A DNA stretch of 64,000 bases from Cryptomeria japonica (taxonomy: Eukaryota; Streptophyta; Pinopsida; Cupressales; Cupressaceae). A model generated the notes under the pieces. It searched no databases, had not been told where the DNA came from, and saw only the letters and a program-made list of their open reading frames with translations. The stretch lies in assembly GCF_030272615.1 (NCBI RefSeq), contig NC_081410.1:128145640-128209639 (forward strand). The letters are read 5' to 3'. The position numbers and the translations under genes were made by a program. Of the stretch, positions 21,638 to 32,880 are shown one piece after another; position 1 is the stretch's first letter; each line of letters opens with the position of its first letter.

Positions 21638-22864
21638 TGTAGCATCCTAAAATTGCGACACTTGCAATTTCAACTGCATTTGGGTCTTCACGATGGCGAC
21701 GCAACACCGAACCTAAATGGAGACCCCGAAACTTGCTCATGAAATCAAAAACTGCATTTTTCCAGCACCCTGGCCTGATCCTCCTTGCACCCTGCTGTCC
21801 CGGGAGGTGGGACCAGAGCGCCCAGTGCCCTGGTCCTTCAGGACCAGGGCGCCCAGCGCCCTGGTCCCTGGCCCTATTTTTGGGCCCAGTCTCCTATGGG
21901 ACTTCGGGTCTTTTTGTTTGCAATTTGGAAAATAACATTTCCTGGTCGGCCTAAGGTCGGGAAAATCAGTCTTTCAACCCTAATTGGCAAGTATAAAAAC
22001 TACATTTCCTCTCCCATTAAAGGAGGGAGGACATATGTGTACAAGACGCGAAAACGATATTCAAGCATTCAAGCATTCCTTCAAGCAATTGATCATTCTA
22101 AGTCTCCATTCAAGGCTAAGTGTTGCATTCAAGACAAGGATTCAACCATTGAAGAGGAGATCACATATTACAACATACAACATACAGCATACAACAACAT
22201 CTATACCTTCGCATATAAGGATACAAACATCCTTACAACAAGGTATTAGTACTTGTTTTACATTATAGTCATTTACATTTACAGCATTTCTCATTTCTTG
22301 GTTAATTCCAAAACCGGGGTTTGACCTGAGGGCAAACCCCTAATCCCTAACCCCCCAATCGTCTCCACTTTTCTATGTGTAGGTTGCAGGTACGCGGCTG
22401 AAATTGAAGATCTGGAATCCTTGTGCAAAGACGAATAGATCCCCCTTCATTTCACGGATTTTTCGGAGGACCGTGTGCACGCCGGGCGCCATCGTCCCGT
22501 CAACTTTTGCTCAAATTTACAGGACAGCGCCGTCTCGACATTTTATTGCTAATTCCAGGTCCGCAGCTTCATATCATATTCCTATCTCTGTTTATAAGTG
22601 AATCTTTCCTACTTTGCATGCATTCCTAGTTCAATCTTTCTATCTACATTCTTTACAAAAGAGGGTATCCTTGCTATCACAACCCTTGAAACTCATATAG
22701 AATCCAATCTTGCATTGTGTGGGATTGGATCTTGTGGGTTTCAACCCCTCTTTTGAATGTAAAGTCTCCCCTAAGTGAAAACCATCAACCCTAGTGACTC
22801 TCCCTTCTCTCTCCACGGAGTTGGGGAGGGGAGAACGACTAGGGTTCGATTTTTCCGCTTTACA
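21638..22864 (+). mobile_element. E6 3' LTR
   Basis: 1227 bp, colinear with the 5' LTR without indels, about 2% different. It retains the TATA box and both GC palindrome units (one arm base differs between copies). It is followed by the caaat duplication and then E7 sequence. Confidence 0.93.
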
Positions 22865-22886
22865 CAAATGTATCAAGAGAGAAATC

Positions 22887-25800
22887 CTATCCCGTGCACT
22901 GGTCCATCAAGGAAAGGAATTCTTGTGAGACGACTTCAGCAGTGACGAGATTTTGATCACCATCATACAAATAGCAAGGGAGATCACCAACTTTAGCAAA
23001 AATAAGGTCAACCTCATCATCACCTTCTTTCTTTTCCCGGTCCATCTCTGCAATCATTAACCTTATTGTCTCTTGTTTATGAGACAATGATGACAAGATC
23101 TGAATGTACTTCTCCCTTGTGGGAATTACCTTGTTCTCAACCAGGACATCTATCCTAAAATCCTTTGTTTTACTCCACAAGGTAGTGCTTTTCATAACTT
23201 CCTCAATTTCTTGTGATAAAGAGGTTTTGAGTCCTTGCATCCGACTTTGGATCACTTCATAATCAGACAATAGTTGTACTGTTGAGCTCAAAAGATGAGA
23301 ACCTTCTGACCTTAGCCGCGAGATCCATTCATCCATGACTCGACCTTTAGCTCCTACCTGTTCAATCTTTTTGAGAGCTTCGATGTCTATTGATGATTCT
23401 ATAGGTTTAACCTCTTCAGAAGATTGTGTTACCTTTAAAAGGACGTTGGTCAGTTGTTCACACTTCTATTTCAAGATATTTTTCTCATCCCTCTCCTGAT
23501 CCAATCTTCTCAACAAAGCATTAAGGGTTGTCTATGAATCTGATTTCAGACTTTCATGTGTTTCCATCCTGAGCTCTATAACCTGCATGGTATAATATTC
23601 TTCTTGTATGTTTCCTTTGTCCTTATCTGAGGATGGCACCATAACTTCAGCGTATTTTCTCTTAGAGGCTGGGTCTACCATCACCCAAGATACTATCTTT
23701 GGCTTTTTCATTCCCTTAGGCTTTGGAGGAACTAAAAGTTCAAAGTCAAATTCATCAAGAGATATTACCTATTTTTTCCTCTTAGGGGCCACTACTTCCA
23801 TCCAAGGGGGAAGTATTGGATTGGATGATGGAGTAGTAGCTCCTTGCTGACTTAGGGTCGAAGATTTAGGGGCCGGTTCACTGGAACTTGGAGCAATCGT
23901 GGGTGTTACTGATGGTGCTGATATTGAAGCATTTAGTGGAACATTTGTTGCTGCTACTTCTTCAGTTATTGGTGGGAGAGTTGAGAACACCGTGAGTACA
24001 ACTTCAACATTCACCAATGGAGGAATTGTCGTGGTGGTAGTAGTAGTGACGGGTAGATCTATTGAAACCTGTTCTGTAAGTGCATCTTGTAAGGTCTCAT
24101 TGAAATCCATCATGGTGGATTCAAAAGTAGATGAAGGGAAATCATCTAAATTAGAGAAGTTGGTTATTGTAAAAAACTAACCAACGGTCTTTGATTACAT
24201 CATACCCACACTTAGATCTCCATCTTCTTGAAAATCTTCATCTTCTTGATCAGAGTCAGAGTCAGAATCAATAAAATGGACGATTACCTGTGAAGTAATC
24301 GAGGCATCAATTTCAGATGAATGTGATACTTCCTCTGCCTGTACTTCCTCTTGTTGAGGAATTTCACCTTCTTCGACCTCTTTTCCCTTTTCAGCTTCAC
24401 TGACAGGCAGTTGTTCTGACTCCTTCATAGGTGCTTCTGGTGGTGCGGATGATGACTCACCCTTCTTTGACCCTTTAAATTTAAATTTGATTTTGGGTCC
24501 TTTACCCTTTGATTGTACCGCAGGAGCTAAGGATAATACTTGTGAGTCTGCCTTGCTCTTGGTTCTTGTTTCAGCTGTCACTGTCTTGCCCAAAGACCAT
24601 CACTATTTTCATCCTCTCTTGAACTAGTGGGAAGTTGTTTCATCCTGAGTTTTTTTTTAGCAACCAAGCATTGGTGTTTGCTAAGATGGGAGATATCCTC
24701 TGCGTAATGGACTTTCTTTCCTTCTTTGACCATTGCACAAGTGGAAGTGGGGAATCAACAATCTTCTTCTCATAACAAATAGGGTCCACTATGTCATCTG
24801 TGTCTTCCATAGTCATTGGGATCTTAGCTAGATCCATATTTTCAATTTGTTCTAAAGTAAGGCGGCTGAAATCCATCCTTCTTATATCCTCCTCATTCTG
24901 ACAATCCACCCAAACATCCTCAAACCTATAAACATGAGTGTAAGTCCTTTTGAGCTTTCTCTTTATACCCCAAAAATCAAAATCGATTCGAGCCTTGAAT
25001 CTTCTCATTGTGTTCCACTGCATTTCCTCCTCCATATTTTTGGCTTTAGGGTTGGTTAGCACTGAATACCTGCCAATTGACTCTGGGAATTTCAGCCCAA
25101 TCTTATGTGCTTGTGATTGTTTCTCATGCACATTAAATCAGTTATTTGGATAGCTCCATAAGGATGAATTTATCTGAAGGGAACCTTGGAAGAATGAAGG
25201 GCTCACCTGAGAAGCATCCAATTCGGATATAGGTGAATGTGGGAAATTGTAGAAACACACACCCAAAATGAGACACCCTGTTGTAAGCGGCCTCTGATAT
25301 TCTTCTCTTCTGCAGGCCTTTATAAAAAATGCACTTCCATATAGAAAAGAAGGCATCATTAACCCTCCTGTAATGATTACCTTGATTTTTGATAGTTAGT
25401 TGGTCATAGTATTCCCAAACGGGCACCACTCTTCTATCACCCTTGGTTGACAAGCCTGGATATTGCCTCATTGAAGCAGCTGCGTAAACCATGTACGAGG
25501 TCATATAAAACTTCAGTGTTACCTTGACCTCTTTCAATTGGGCGCAAAGCGCATCACTGATCTATTCTCCCCAATCAATTCTTGCAGCTCCCTTTCTAAT
25601 TATATTTATGTAGTAAGTCATCCAGCTTTGGAAATAATGAGAGTCTTTTAATCCTCTCACTCTGGATAACATGGTGACCATGTCATTATATTCCTCATTA
25701 AAATCACTCTTGTGGATAGACAGGCCATCGTGAGGTGAGGGAAGTTCTAGCAGTAGAGAGATAAATAGTATTAATCACTTTTTTGCATTTATCCTCATGT

Positions 25801-26258
25801 TTCGCATAGTACTCTTGAGCACTCTCTTGAGAAATATCAGCTACTTCTTCAACTAATGAACCTTTAAAGACACTATTGAAGAATACATTGTCTAGAGTCA
25901 TGATGACATTTTGATCATCATCTTTTACTTCCCTTGTGCTTGGATCAAAGTGATCAGCCACTGCCAGTACAAATTCAGGATCGTGAGCCACAACTGGGAA
26001 AGATGCATACTTATGCAGCTCAGATTTGATTAAACTAGTTAGATGTGTAGGAGCCTTTTGAACCCGATCAAAAAACTCTTGCATGTCAACATGCCCAATT
26101 TCAGTGTCCCTGATCTCCTTGATATTTGAGTCTACTGAACTCTCTGGGTACATATTCAAGTACCTGTCGTACTTGTATTTCATCTTTTTTGATGATGCTT
26201 TACTTGGAGAAGGTTGTCCCGAGGAAGACTCGAGCTTGTTGTGAGAGAGCTTTGACAT
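22887..26258 (-). pseudogene. E7 ORF: LTR-element protein of unknown function, broken
   Basis: Six consecutive - strand frames (26258-25704, 25537-25142, 25131-24640, 24593-24195, 24113-23769, 23336-22887) read as one protein of over 1000 residues, broken by stops and indels. The N-terminus is basic/Ser-rich (MSKLSHNKLESSS). A globular region follows with WMTYYINIIRKGAARIDWGE and KFYMTSYMVYAAASMRQYPG. Next come a Lys-rich then very acidic linker (SDSDSDQEDEDFQEDGD), a Thr/Pro/Ser stretch (VTTTTTTTIPP) and a coiled-coil-like C-terminal part (TSLSQEIEEVMKSTTLWSKT). I do not recognise a family. The frame continues beyond E6 at 15041-14828. The layout resembles the N1 ORF. Confidence 0.55.
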
Positions 26259-26428
26259 TCGTGCACAATGACTGCATTCAACACTGATGATTAGCTATTC
26301 ATCATAATCAAAATCAACTTTTCTCAAACGGATCAAAAAACGGGACTCAAAACAGGCTTAGGAGAAAAACTGCCAAAAAACAGGAGGTCGGGGAAAAAGG
26401 TCCGACCTGCTTCTTTACAAACACAAAT

Positions 26429-26978
26429 TTGCACATCGGACTTTAAAGTCCGAAGTGCAATAAAACACCTTCATCTGCACGTCAGACTTTAAAGTTCGAT
26501 GTGCAATTTTGTGAAAGGATATCAACACATCGGACTTTAAAGTCCGATGTGTCAATCTGGGGAAAGATATTTACACATCGGACTTTAAAGTTCGATGTGT
26601 AGGGAAAAAACCTCAAACAAGCACATCGGACTTTAAAGTCCGATGTGCAATCTAGAAAAGATTAGAGGCACATTAGACTTTAAAGTCCAATGTGCTTCTA
26701 AGGGGAAGGATAACTGGTCAGCATGTCGGGTTTTGAAACCCGACATGCCGACCGACTCCCCTCTGCATATCGGATTTTAAAGTCCGATATGCGGAGGGAA
26801 AGATCCTGCATATCGGACTTTAAAGTTCGATATGCAGAGGGACCGATCTCCAGCTGCATACCGGAGTTTAAACTCTGATGTGCAGGGAAGATAAGGGGAT
26901 CCGAAGAACAGTCGGGTTTTGAAATCCGATTGTTCTCTGGAACAAAGGAGGCAATCGGACTTCAAAATCTGACTGTTC
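26429..26978. repeat. Palindrome array, cluster 1 (12 units)
   Basis: Twelve palindromes of 28-40 bp lie about 47 bp apart (43-53). Starts: 26429, 26476, 26525, 26573, 26621, 26668, 26716, 26759, 26807, 26855, 26906, 26949. Most share the core CGGACTTTAAAGTCCG centred on TTTAAA. Outer arms fall into groups: GCACATC/GATGTGC (units 1-6), GCATATC or GCATGTC types (7-10) and GAACARTC (11-12). Most mismatches between arms are transitions. A related hairpin without the core (aggtcgggg..tccgacct) is at 26384-26408. The array lies just upstream of the E7 start codon, in its presumed leader. Confidence 0.9.
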
Positions 26979-27291
26979 TCTGGAACAAAACCGAAGAAGG
27001 CAAGAACAAACAAACAAAAAGAAAAGGAAAAAATGAAATAAAGCAAAGAAGAACAAATAAAAACCCAAAAACAAAAACCCCACCTCTTCCACTTTGATCT
27101 TCGAAAAATCCAAGTCGTGAGCGATCCGATCGAGCCATGGAGAAGAAAATCCGAGTGGTGATAGAAGAAAACGGGGGAGGAGGTGCGCGATACAAACCAA
27201 AAATGAAGATTAAAATGCAAAGATTAACTTTATAAAGTGCTTAACAAACCCTAAAAGAATAATTAATGTGGCATTAAAACCACACGCACTT
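26979..27291. other. Spacer between palindrome clusters
   Basis: An A-rich segment without palindromes. A 147-codon - strand frame (27220-26777) runs through it and into cluster 1. Its repeated SDFK/EFKLR peptides are simply the translated palindromes, so I do not call it a gene. Confidence 0.5.
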
Positions 27292-27532
27292 GCAGTTCGG
27301 ACTTTAAAGTCCGAACTACCGGCTAAAACCACATTAAAATCTGAACTGCAAGCAAAGACCACATGCAGTTCAGACTTTAAAGTCTGAACTGCAAGCAAAG
27401 AGCACCTGCAGTTTGGACTTTAAAATCCAAACTGCAGGCAAATACCTGCAAATACATACCGGAGTTTAAACTCTGACATGCAAATTTCACCAAAAGAACC
27501 CTGTAGTTCGGACTTTAAAGTCCAAACTGCAG
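27292..27532. repeat. Palindrome array, cluster 2 (5 units)
   Basis: Five more palindromes at 27292, 27364, 27405, 27453 and 27501 use the same TTTAAA-centred core with a new arm, TGCAGTTC/GAACTGCA. The unit at 27364-27393 is a perfect 30-bp palindrome, and the unit at 27405-27438 has 17-base arms with one mismatch. A half unit (attaaaatctgaactgc) is at 27332-27348. About 310 bases without palindromes separate the two clusters. Confidence 0.9.
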
Positions 27533-27595
27533 GTAAAACTGCAAACTAAAAAACAAGGAAAACAAACAAAACGAAGAGTAAAGAACAAAACGAAC

Positions 27596-27614
27596 TAATC
27601 GACCAAGTCGATTA
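27596..27614. repeat. Short perfect hairpin
   Basis: TAATCGAC, loop CAA, GTCGATTA. This is an isolated 8-bp-stem hairpin between palindrome cluster 2 and the LTR-like segment. Confidence 0.5.
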
Positions 27615-27699
27615 ACTCCTCCCAGAGACCATAAGGTACGAAATGGACCAATTTTGTAGGGTTGCCTCATGATTTTGGCCGCGTTGAAATCAAGGACAA

Positions 27700-28347
27700 C
27701 AAACCCAAGACAGGACTAAGAGGGGGGGTGAATTAGTCCAAACATAAATTAATGCAACACATAAAAAAGTCAGCCTGAAAGAAAATATACCTTCCGAACC
27801 AAAACACATACGCTAATCCACTCCAGGAGAAAGAGGGGATCAAAACAAACATTCTAAAGATCAATCCACTGATCCACAATCACCAGAACATAATGAACAA
27901 CATATCAACACATTACGCATCAATAAAAGCAATTAGGATCAAAACATATCCTCCAATGAAAATAACTCAAATTTGGATCTCCACATACTATGGTGAGACC
28001 CATAATACATCAAACAATCCTCCACAAATCATATTCAGACCCAAGGATAGGTCTAGAATATGATATCACAACTAGCTATGAACAATGCCTTAATATCCAA
28101 AGAACACAATAATATTTCTAGACCACAAAACTATCTTATCCATAATACCAAAATTATAACCAAATAAGATAACAATAACAAACAACATGAACAACATGAA
28201 CAACAGTTTCTAGACCCGAACACTTCTAGAACAACTACAACACCAGCACAACAAGATATCTCTTCACCACAAACTTTCCAAACCAACACCAATATGGAAC
28301 AACAAGTTTGACATTAATGACAACCACATCCACACATACCTCCAACA
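27700..28347 (-). mobile_element. LTR-like segment upstream of E7
   Basis: On the - strand it starts TGTTGGAGGTATGTG, carries the motif GTTGTCATTAATGTCAAAC found near the start of other copia LTRs here, and ends around the C-run aattcaccccccctcttag (27715-27735). It could be the 5' LTR of E7. No tRNA-Met primer site, duplicated flank or partner LTR was found, and the low-coordinate edge is approximate. Confidence 0.45.
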
Positions 28348-30075
28348 CATTCTTGCAAAATGGTATCTCAAGCACACAAATGATCACATAAAAGAGAAAG
28401 GGCACACATTATCCATGAACTACAAATAGAAAAGTTATGAGCTCATGAAAAGAAAGAAGAGAAACATGGATACACATTCTAGATGTGTTTTTCTAGGCGA
28501 TCCATGAGAAGAATGAGAGATGACATGGATACACATTCTAGATGTGTTTTTTGAGGTGATGCATGTTGGGAAGGAGAGTAGGAATATTCTAGCAATATTT
28601 TTCTAGTACCACTCATCCTCCTATGTGTGTGCAAGTGATGTCAATTTTCAAGTGTTAAGCATCCCATATAAGAATTTTTTTACTTTGGTTTTGAGCATGC
28701 AAAAAATTGTGTAAGACATGGAATGAAAAATGCCAAGAGGCGTGTGTCTGGTATCGAGAACATCTCATATAAGAGTTTGTTTGCTCTAGTTTCAAGAATG
28801 TGTAGCCTCATGTAAGACAAATATATTTCTGGTTTCGAGGTCATGGACCATGTAATATTTTGTTTGCTCTGGTTTTGGGAATCTGCATGTCTAAGCCATA
28901 TATCAATGTTGCATTTGGTTTCGGTCATAAAGCATCTCATGTAAGAGTTTGTTTTCTTTGGCTTCAAGAATGAACACCTCATTTAAGGCATTTCAAAAAT
29001 ATAGTACAATATACTACAAAGAGGGTGATATGTATGCCCCACTTAAGATGTCAATATAGCCTTATGCCGATGTCTTAAGGAAGCTAGAAACAAGGATACC
29101 CACCTTCAACACCAAGGAGATATCCTTTAGTCAACAATGTTCATAAATCCAAGCTAAAGAGGCAATACTCTTACAAGCAAGGATAAGATAGTTGAAAAAG
29201 AGATATCTTGCAACACGTGTAAAGAGTATTATTGGAGGAGAAAAGATCTTTTTTCAAAATAAATCTCTCACCAAGAGGATTTTTTTAACAAACATAACAT
29301 CTTCTACAAAAAGAAGAGAAGGAGAACAAAGAATGCATACCTTCCTCCTAGTGCTAGGTGAAGGGATTCTTGATGAAGGATGACATACTTTTGACCCAAA
29401 GTGAAAAGGGTTTGTTTATAATAGATATGCATTGCCAAGTGTAAAAGAGAATGTATTCAAGGATACACACCTCTTCTATAAGAGAGAATCATTGAGAAAA
29501 CAACAACTTCACACAAGGAATGACATCAAATCATAAGCAAACACAACTTAACAAAGGAAAAGTGGATCCCTAGAAAGGATAGGAGAGAGAAATCATTGTC
29601 CCTTTACTGTAGGGACAATGAGAAGGATTACACAAGTTCCAAAGAGAGATTATTAATAAGAGGTATACATTTTCAAACAAATAATAGGTCCTAACCAAGG
29701 AACACACATGTACTCGCATGAAGTAATATTCTATGCAAGAATGGACATCAATTTATTAAAAATGCAACACAATAGAAGAGATAGTCTTTTAAAAAGGAGA
29801 GACTGAAGGAAAATTCCATTCTTGACCCCAGAGCAAGAGGACAAAAAAAATAGGAGGAAGGATCATGCATTCCCTAAGGAGAGATTATTCATAATAGATG
29901 CATCATTTCAAAATAGGAATAGGTCCTATGAATGATAATTATATAGAAGAAAGGACATCACGTTATGAAAAATTTAATCCATAAAGGAAATAGTGAAACC
30001 TTAGAAAGAGAAAATATAGTATTATTGACCCCCAAGCATATAGACAAGAATAAATAGACTATTATGTTGCTCACT
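28348..30075. other. A+T-rich noncoding with degenerate repeats
   Basis: No gene is supported. At 28655-28990 four diverged units (80-97 bp) repeat 'catctcatataagagtttgtttgctctagtttcaagaatg'-like text. At about 29640-29790 and 29880-29990 two diverged copies share 'agagattatt..ataataggtcct..ggacatca'. This is probably E5 internal sequence. Confidence 0.45.
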
Positions 30076-30092
30076 AATTATGATTGCATCTG

Positions 30093-30607
30093 GGCCCGTT
30101 CATGGGATTTGTCGGGTTAATCTGATTGAGGTCCCATGATGTAAAGTGAAATGAGAGGTACCTCAATAAGGATGGTACAAAGCAAACTTTGACAGAGCAT
30201 CAAAAGGAAACCTTGGAGTTTTGTGGGTAGGTTTTGTTATTAGAGATTGGTTGGGGAGCATTTGGTGATGGGAGATCAAAAATTATCAGGGGGAATGAAT
30301 AATGAGGCTGAGGCTAAAGTGACTTTATTGGCCATCTGATGGGGGATCAAATTGGGAGTAAAAAACCTACACCTCTACATCATGTAAACACCAATTCTCA
30401 AAAATCTCTCTTACAAATGAGAGAATTCAATTTTTAAAGGAGAAGCCCAAACTTGGTACTTGAATAAATTCATTTTCAATATTATAAATTATTTAAATTT
30501 CTTTAGAAATTATACCATTTCACATGTGTAGAGGAAAAGTAATGAAGTGGTAGATGTACTTTCGAAGTGGGCAACATCATTTGGGGAAGTGGATGAAACT
30601 CATGTGG
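30093..30607 (+). pseudogene. LINE ORF2 RNase H domain
   Basis: The translation shows SKGNLGVLWVGFVIRDWLGS, MNNEAEAK and, near 30465-30580, NKFIFNIINYLNFF..ISHV..KSNEVVDVLSKW. These match the plant LINE RNase H order (G-N-P-G / N-N-x-A-E / H-V-x-R-x-x-N-x-x-A-D). Stops and frame changes interrupt it. The reading continues after S3. Confidence 0.75.
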
Positions 30608-30612
30608 AGGAT

Positions 30613-31974
30613 TGTTGGAGATTTATGTTAGTATGTTGCAAATATGTGTGTTAGTGATGTCTGAGAGATGTGTTGTCATTGATGTCAATATATTTCTCTA
30701 TCTATGGCTATGTTGCAGCGGTGGTCAGTTAGTGAGATTGTTCAGTATGTTGATGATCAAATTTTGTGGATTAAAGGGTTTGTAGAGGATTGTGTATAGA
30801 TGATTCGGTGCAATTTTTCAGACTTTCGTATGAATATCTGAGTGAGTTATGGCTATCCGTGTTGTGGACGGTTTTTTTGTTGTTTAGTGATGCTAGTGTG
30901 TCAGTAATTTGATTTGCATTGCTTTGCATTGCAATATCTTGATTTGTGGATTTGGAGGAATATTTCAGACGTTGATGTGTGTCTTCAATTTAGATGGTTC
31001 ATGGTTTGATGCTCCGCAAGTGATTTTTCCAAGTTGACAGTTGTTGCAGTTAGAGTTCTTGAAGTTCGGTATGATGATGATATGATTCCAGTAATTTGAG
31101 TTGTTGTGGATGTTTCTAGATTGTGTTCCTTTTGTGTTGGTGGTCCGCATTGATCATTGTGCATGTAATTGATAATTTTCTCTGATGTGTTCGTGTTCTT
31201 CATTGTTTTGGCCAACTAGATGCTTGTAGCGTGTTGTGGATGTTTGATCCATAATTCTTGGAGGTGTTTTATATTCGAGGTGTGTGATATTGGCCCATGC
31301 TATGTTTTAGCTGACTTTGCTTGGTTCGCATTTTATTTTTTAGCGTGTGTGGTTATATTTTTGTAATTAGGTGATGAGTGTTGAGTCTACCTTGGTGAGG
31401 TTGATGTCATGTATAGATAAATGTAATATCTTTGTAATTCAATGTGTGGATGTGTCATGGATGACTGTATGTGCGAATAATGTATTAATCTTTTGGAGGC
31501 AGAGATGAAGAGTGTGTGAAGAAGTTGTTATGTGCTTAACCGAAACTATAACCATAAATTAGGAGATTATATTATATCAGTTCATGAACTTCTAGATGTG
31601 ATTCAAATCTGTTTGTAAGACAGTGAGTCTTCCCAGAGTTGTAGCCCTTGTTGTTCATGTTTTTGAGCAGTGAGCTCTAGGCAGTGTGCCTAAATGCATG
31701 TGCATTCCCCATTTTAATATTCCATATACTTCTAACAGAGTATCATCATATTGTGGGTAGGTTCCCACCGTGGTTTTTTCCTTCATTGGGTTTTCCACGT
31801 CAAAAATCTTGGTGTTATTTGTGTTCTTGATGTGTTGTTGATTCATGCTTTTATGCTTAATAATCAGACTTGAGAATAAGTTTAATTTGTGTAAGTTTGT
31901 GAGACAACTAATTCACCCCCCCCACCCTCTCAGTTGTCTTCCCAAAATGAGAGTTATTTCATCAAGGATTTTAG
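30613..31974 (+). mobile_element. S3: solo LTR of the E4 family
   Basis: 1362 bp with TG..CA ends and a perfect duplication aggat (30608-30612, 31975-31979). The sequence is clearly related to the E4 LTRs: 'ctgagagatgtgttgtcatt', 'cctcaattyaratggttc', and 'ttcacccccc..ctctcagttgtct' before an end at tttcatca. A solo LTR. Confidence 0.88.
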
Positions 31975-31979
31975 AGATA

Positions 31980-32880
31980 TTTTGGAGGATGACATGCACG
32001 AAGGTGTACAAGTTGGCATTTAATCATCATCATTATTTGGCTTGGTGAGAATGTTGTGATGGTGATGGAGGATTATTTATAGATGTTTGGGCCCATTTTT
32101 GTTCATATCCAGAAGCAGTGGTTGTTGAGGTTTTGACAAGGATGGAAGCAACTTTTACTCTTTACACCTCCAAACAACAACTGGTGTTCATGGGCGTCGT
32201 TACTGCAAAGTGGCTTAAATGCATTTTCAATATGGAGATGCAACATTTGTGCAAATAATGGAGACCCTTCTAGGTAAGTATTTTTTGAAGACCATGCACA
32301 AGCATTGTACGAATGTGGATGTAGTCACAATGGTGATAGCCTAGGGTTTGGAGTTGGGCGAGCAAAAGGATGTTTTGGTGTAGGTGTTGAGGGGGTGTGT
32401 TGAGGATGATTGGCTGTGTGGGTTGTTGGAATTGCTAGAAATGGCCATCTTTGAAGAAGGGTTTAATGTTGGTGAGGGTCTTTACATTTATGGAATTCAT
32501 GAATAGAGGGATTTGGTGCCTTTTATTCAATGGCCTTTTGGGTCGACCAAGATGAACATCGAGCAGAAGCCACAATAGGTTGAGATTCACTCAAGCTTTA
32601 CTTGAAGGAAAGGGAGGTGTATTCTCATGGTATTGGATCCTCTAGACCTATAACGAGGGAATTGAAGGTGAAGGGTAAGAGGAAGACAGTGGAAGAGAGG
32701 ATATTGAAGCAAAAAAAAATGACTGGTGTCGCTTGTTGGAGCTGTGACAGATGGAACGGAAAATAACTATGTAGGCGAAGGTTCGAGTGGCCAAATTCAC
32801 AGTGTGCCCTAGCATTGGGATGTAGGGTTTTTGGTTGCTTCTTTTAAATTTTGTTTTACAATGATGGCCCATTTTAAAGC
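31980..32880 (+). pseudogene. LINE ORF2 C-terminal extension, decayed
   Basis: After S3 the LINE resumes with FRDILEDDMHEGVQVG and later KTMHKHCTNVDVVTMVIA, EDDWLCGLLELLEMAIFEEG and FIQWPFGSTKMNIEQKPQ in drifting frames. It follows the RNase H domain, so it is probably the C-terminal extension of ORF2. I recognise no motif in it. Confidence 0.4.

Larger units (their letters stand above)
15042..22864 (+). mobile_element. E6: complete Ty3-type gag-only LTR element
   Basis: The perfect TSD caaat occurs at 15037-15041 and 22865-22869. The LTRs are 15042-16268 and 21638-22864, each 1227 bp with TG..CA ends. I counted about 27 differences between them (about 2%), nearly all transitions. Between them are a primer site, a 1.16-kb leader, one intact 1147-codon ORF, a 0.74-kb noncoding tail and a polypurine tract. 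There is no RT, RNase H or integrase. Known: non-autonomous 'TR-GAG' type elements have this build. Inferred: mobilised in trans by a related full-length Ty3 element, and the youngest readable insertion here. Confidence 0.93.

Noticed and set aside
26429..26978. CRISPR-like array (28-bp repeats, about 19-bp spacers)
   Set aside because: The repeats are palindromes whose arms vary from unit to unit, spacers are not unique targets, there is no cas gene, and the context is plant retrotransposons.
26777..27220. 147-codon - strand ORF
   Set aside because: Its repeated SDFK-type peptides are translated palindromes, and the rest is low-complexity Phe/Leu/Ser from A-rich sequence.
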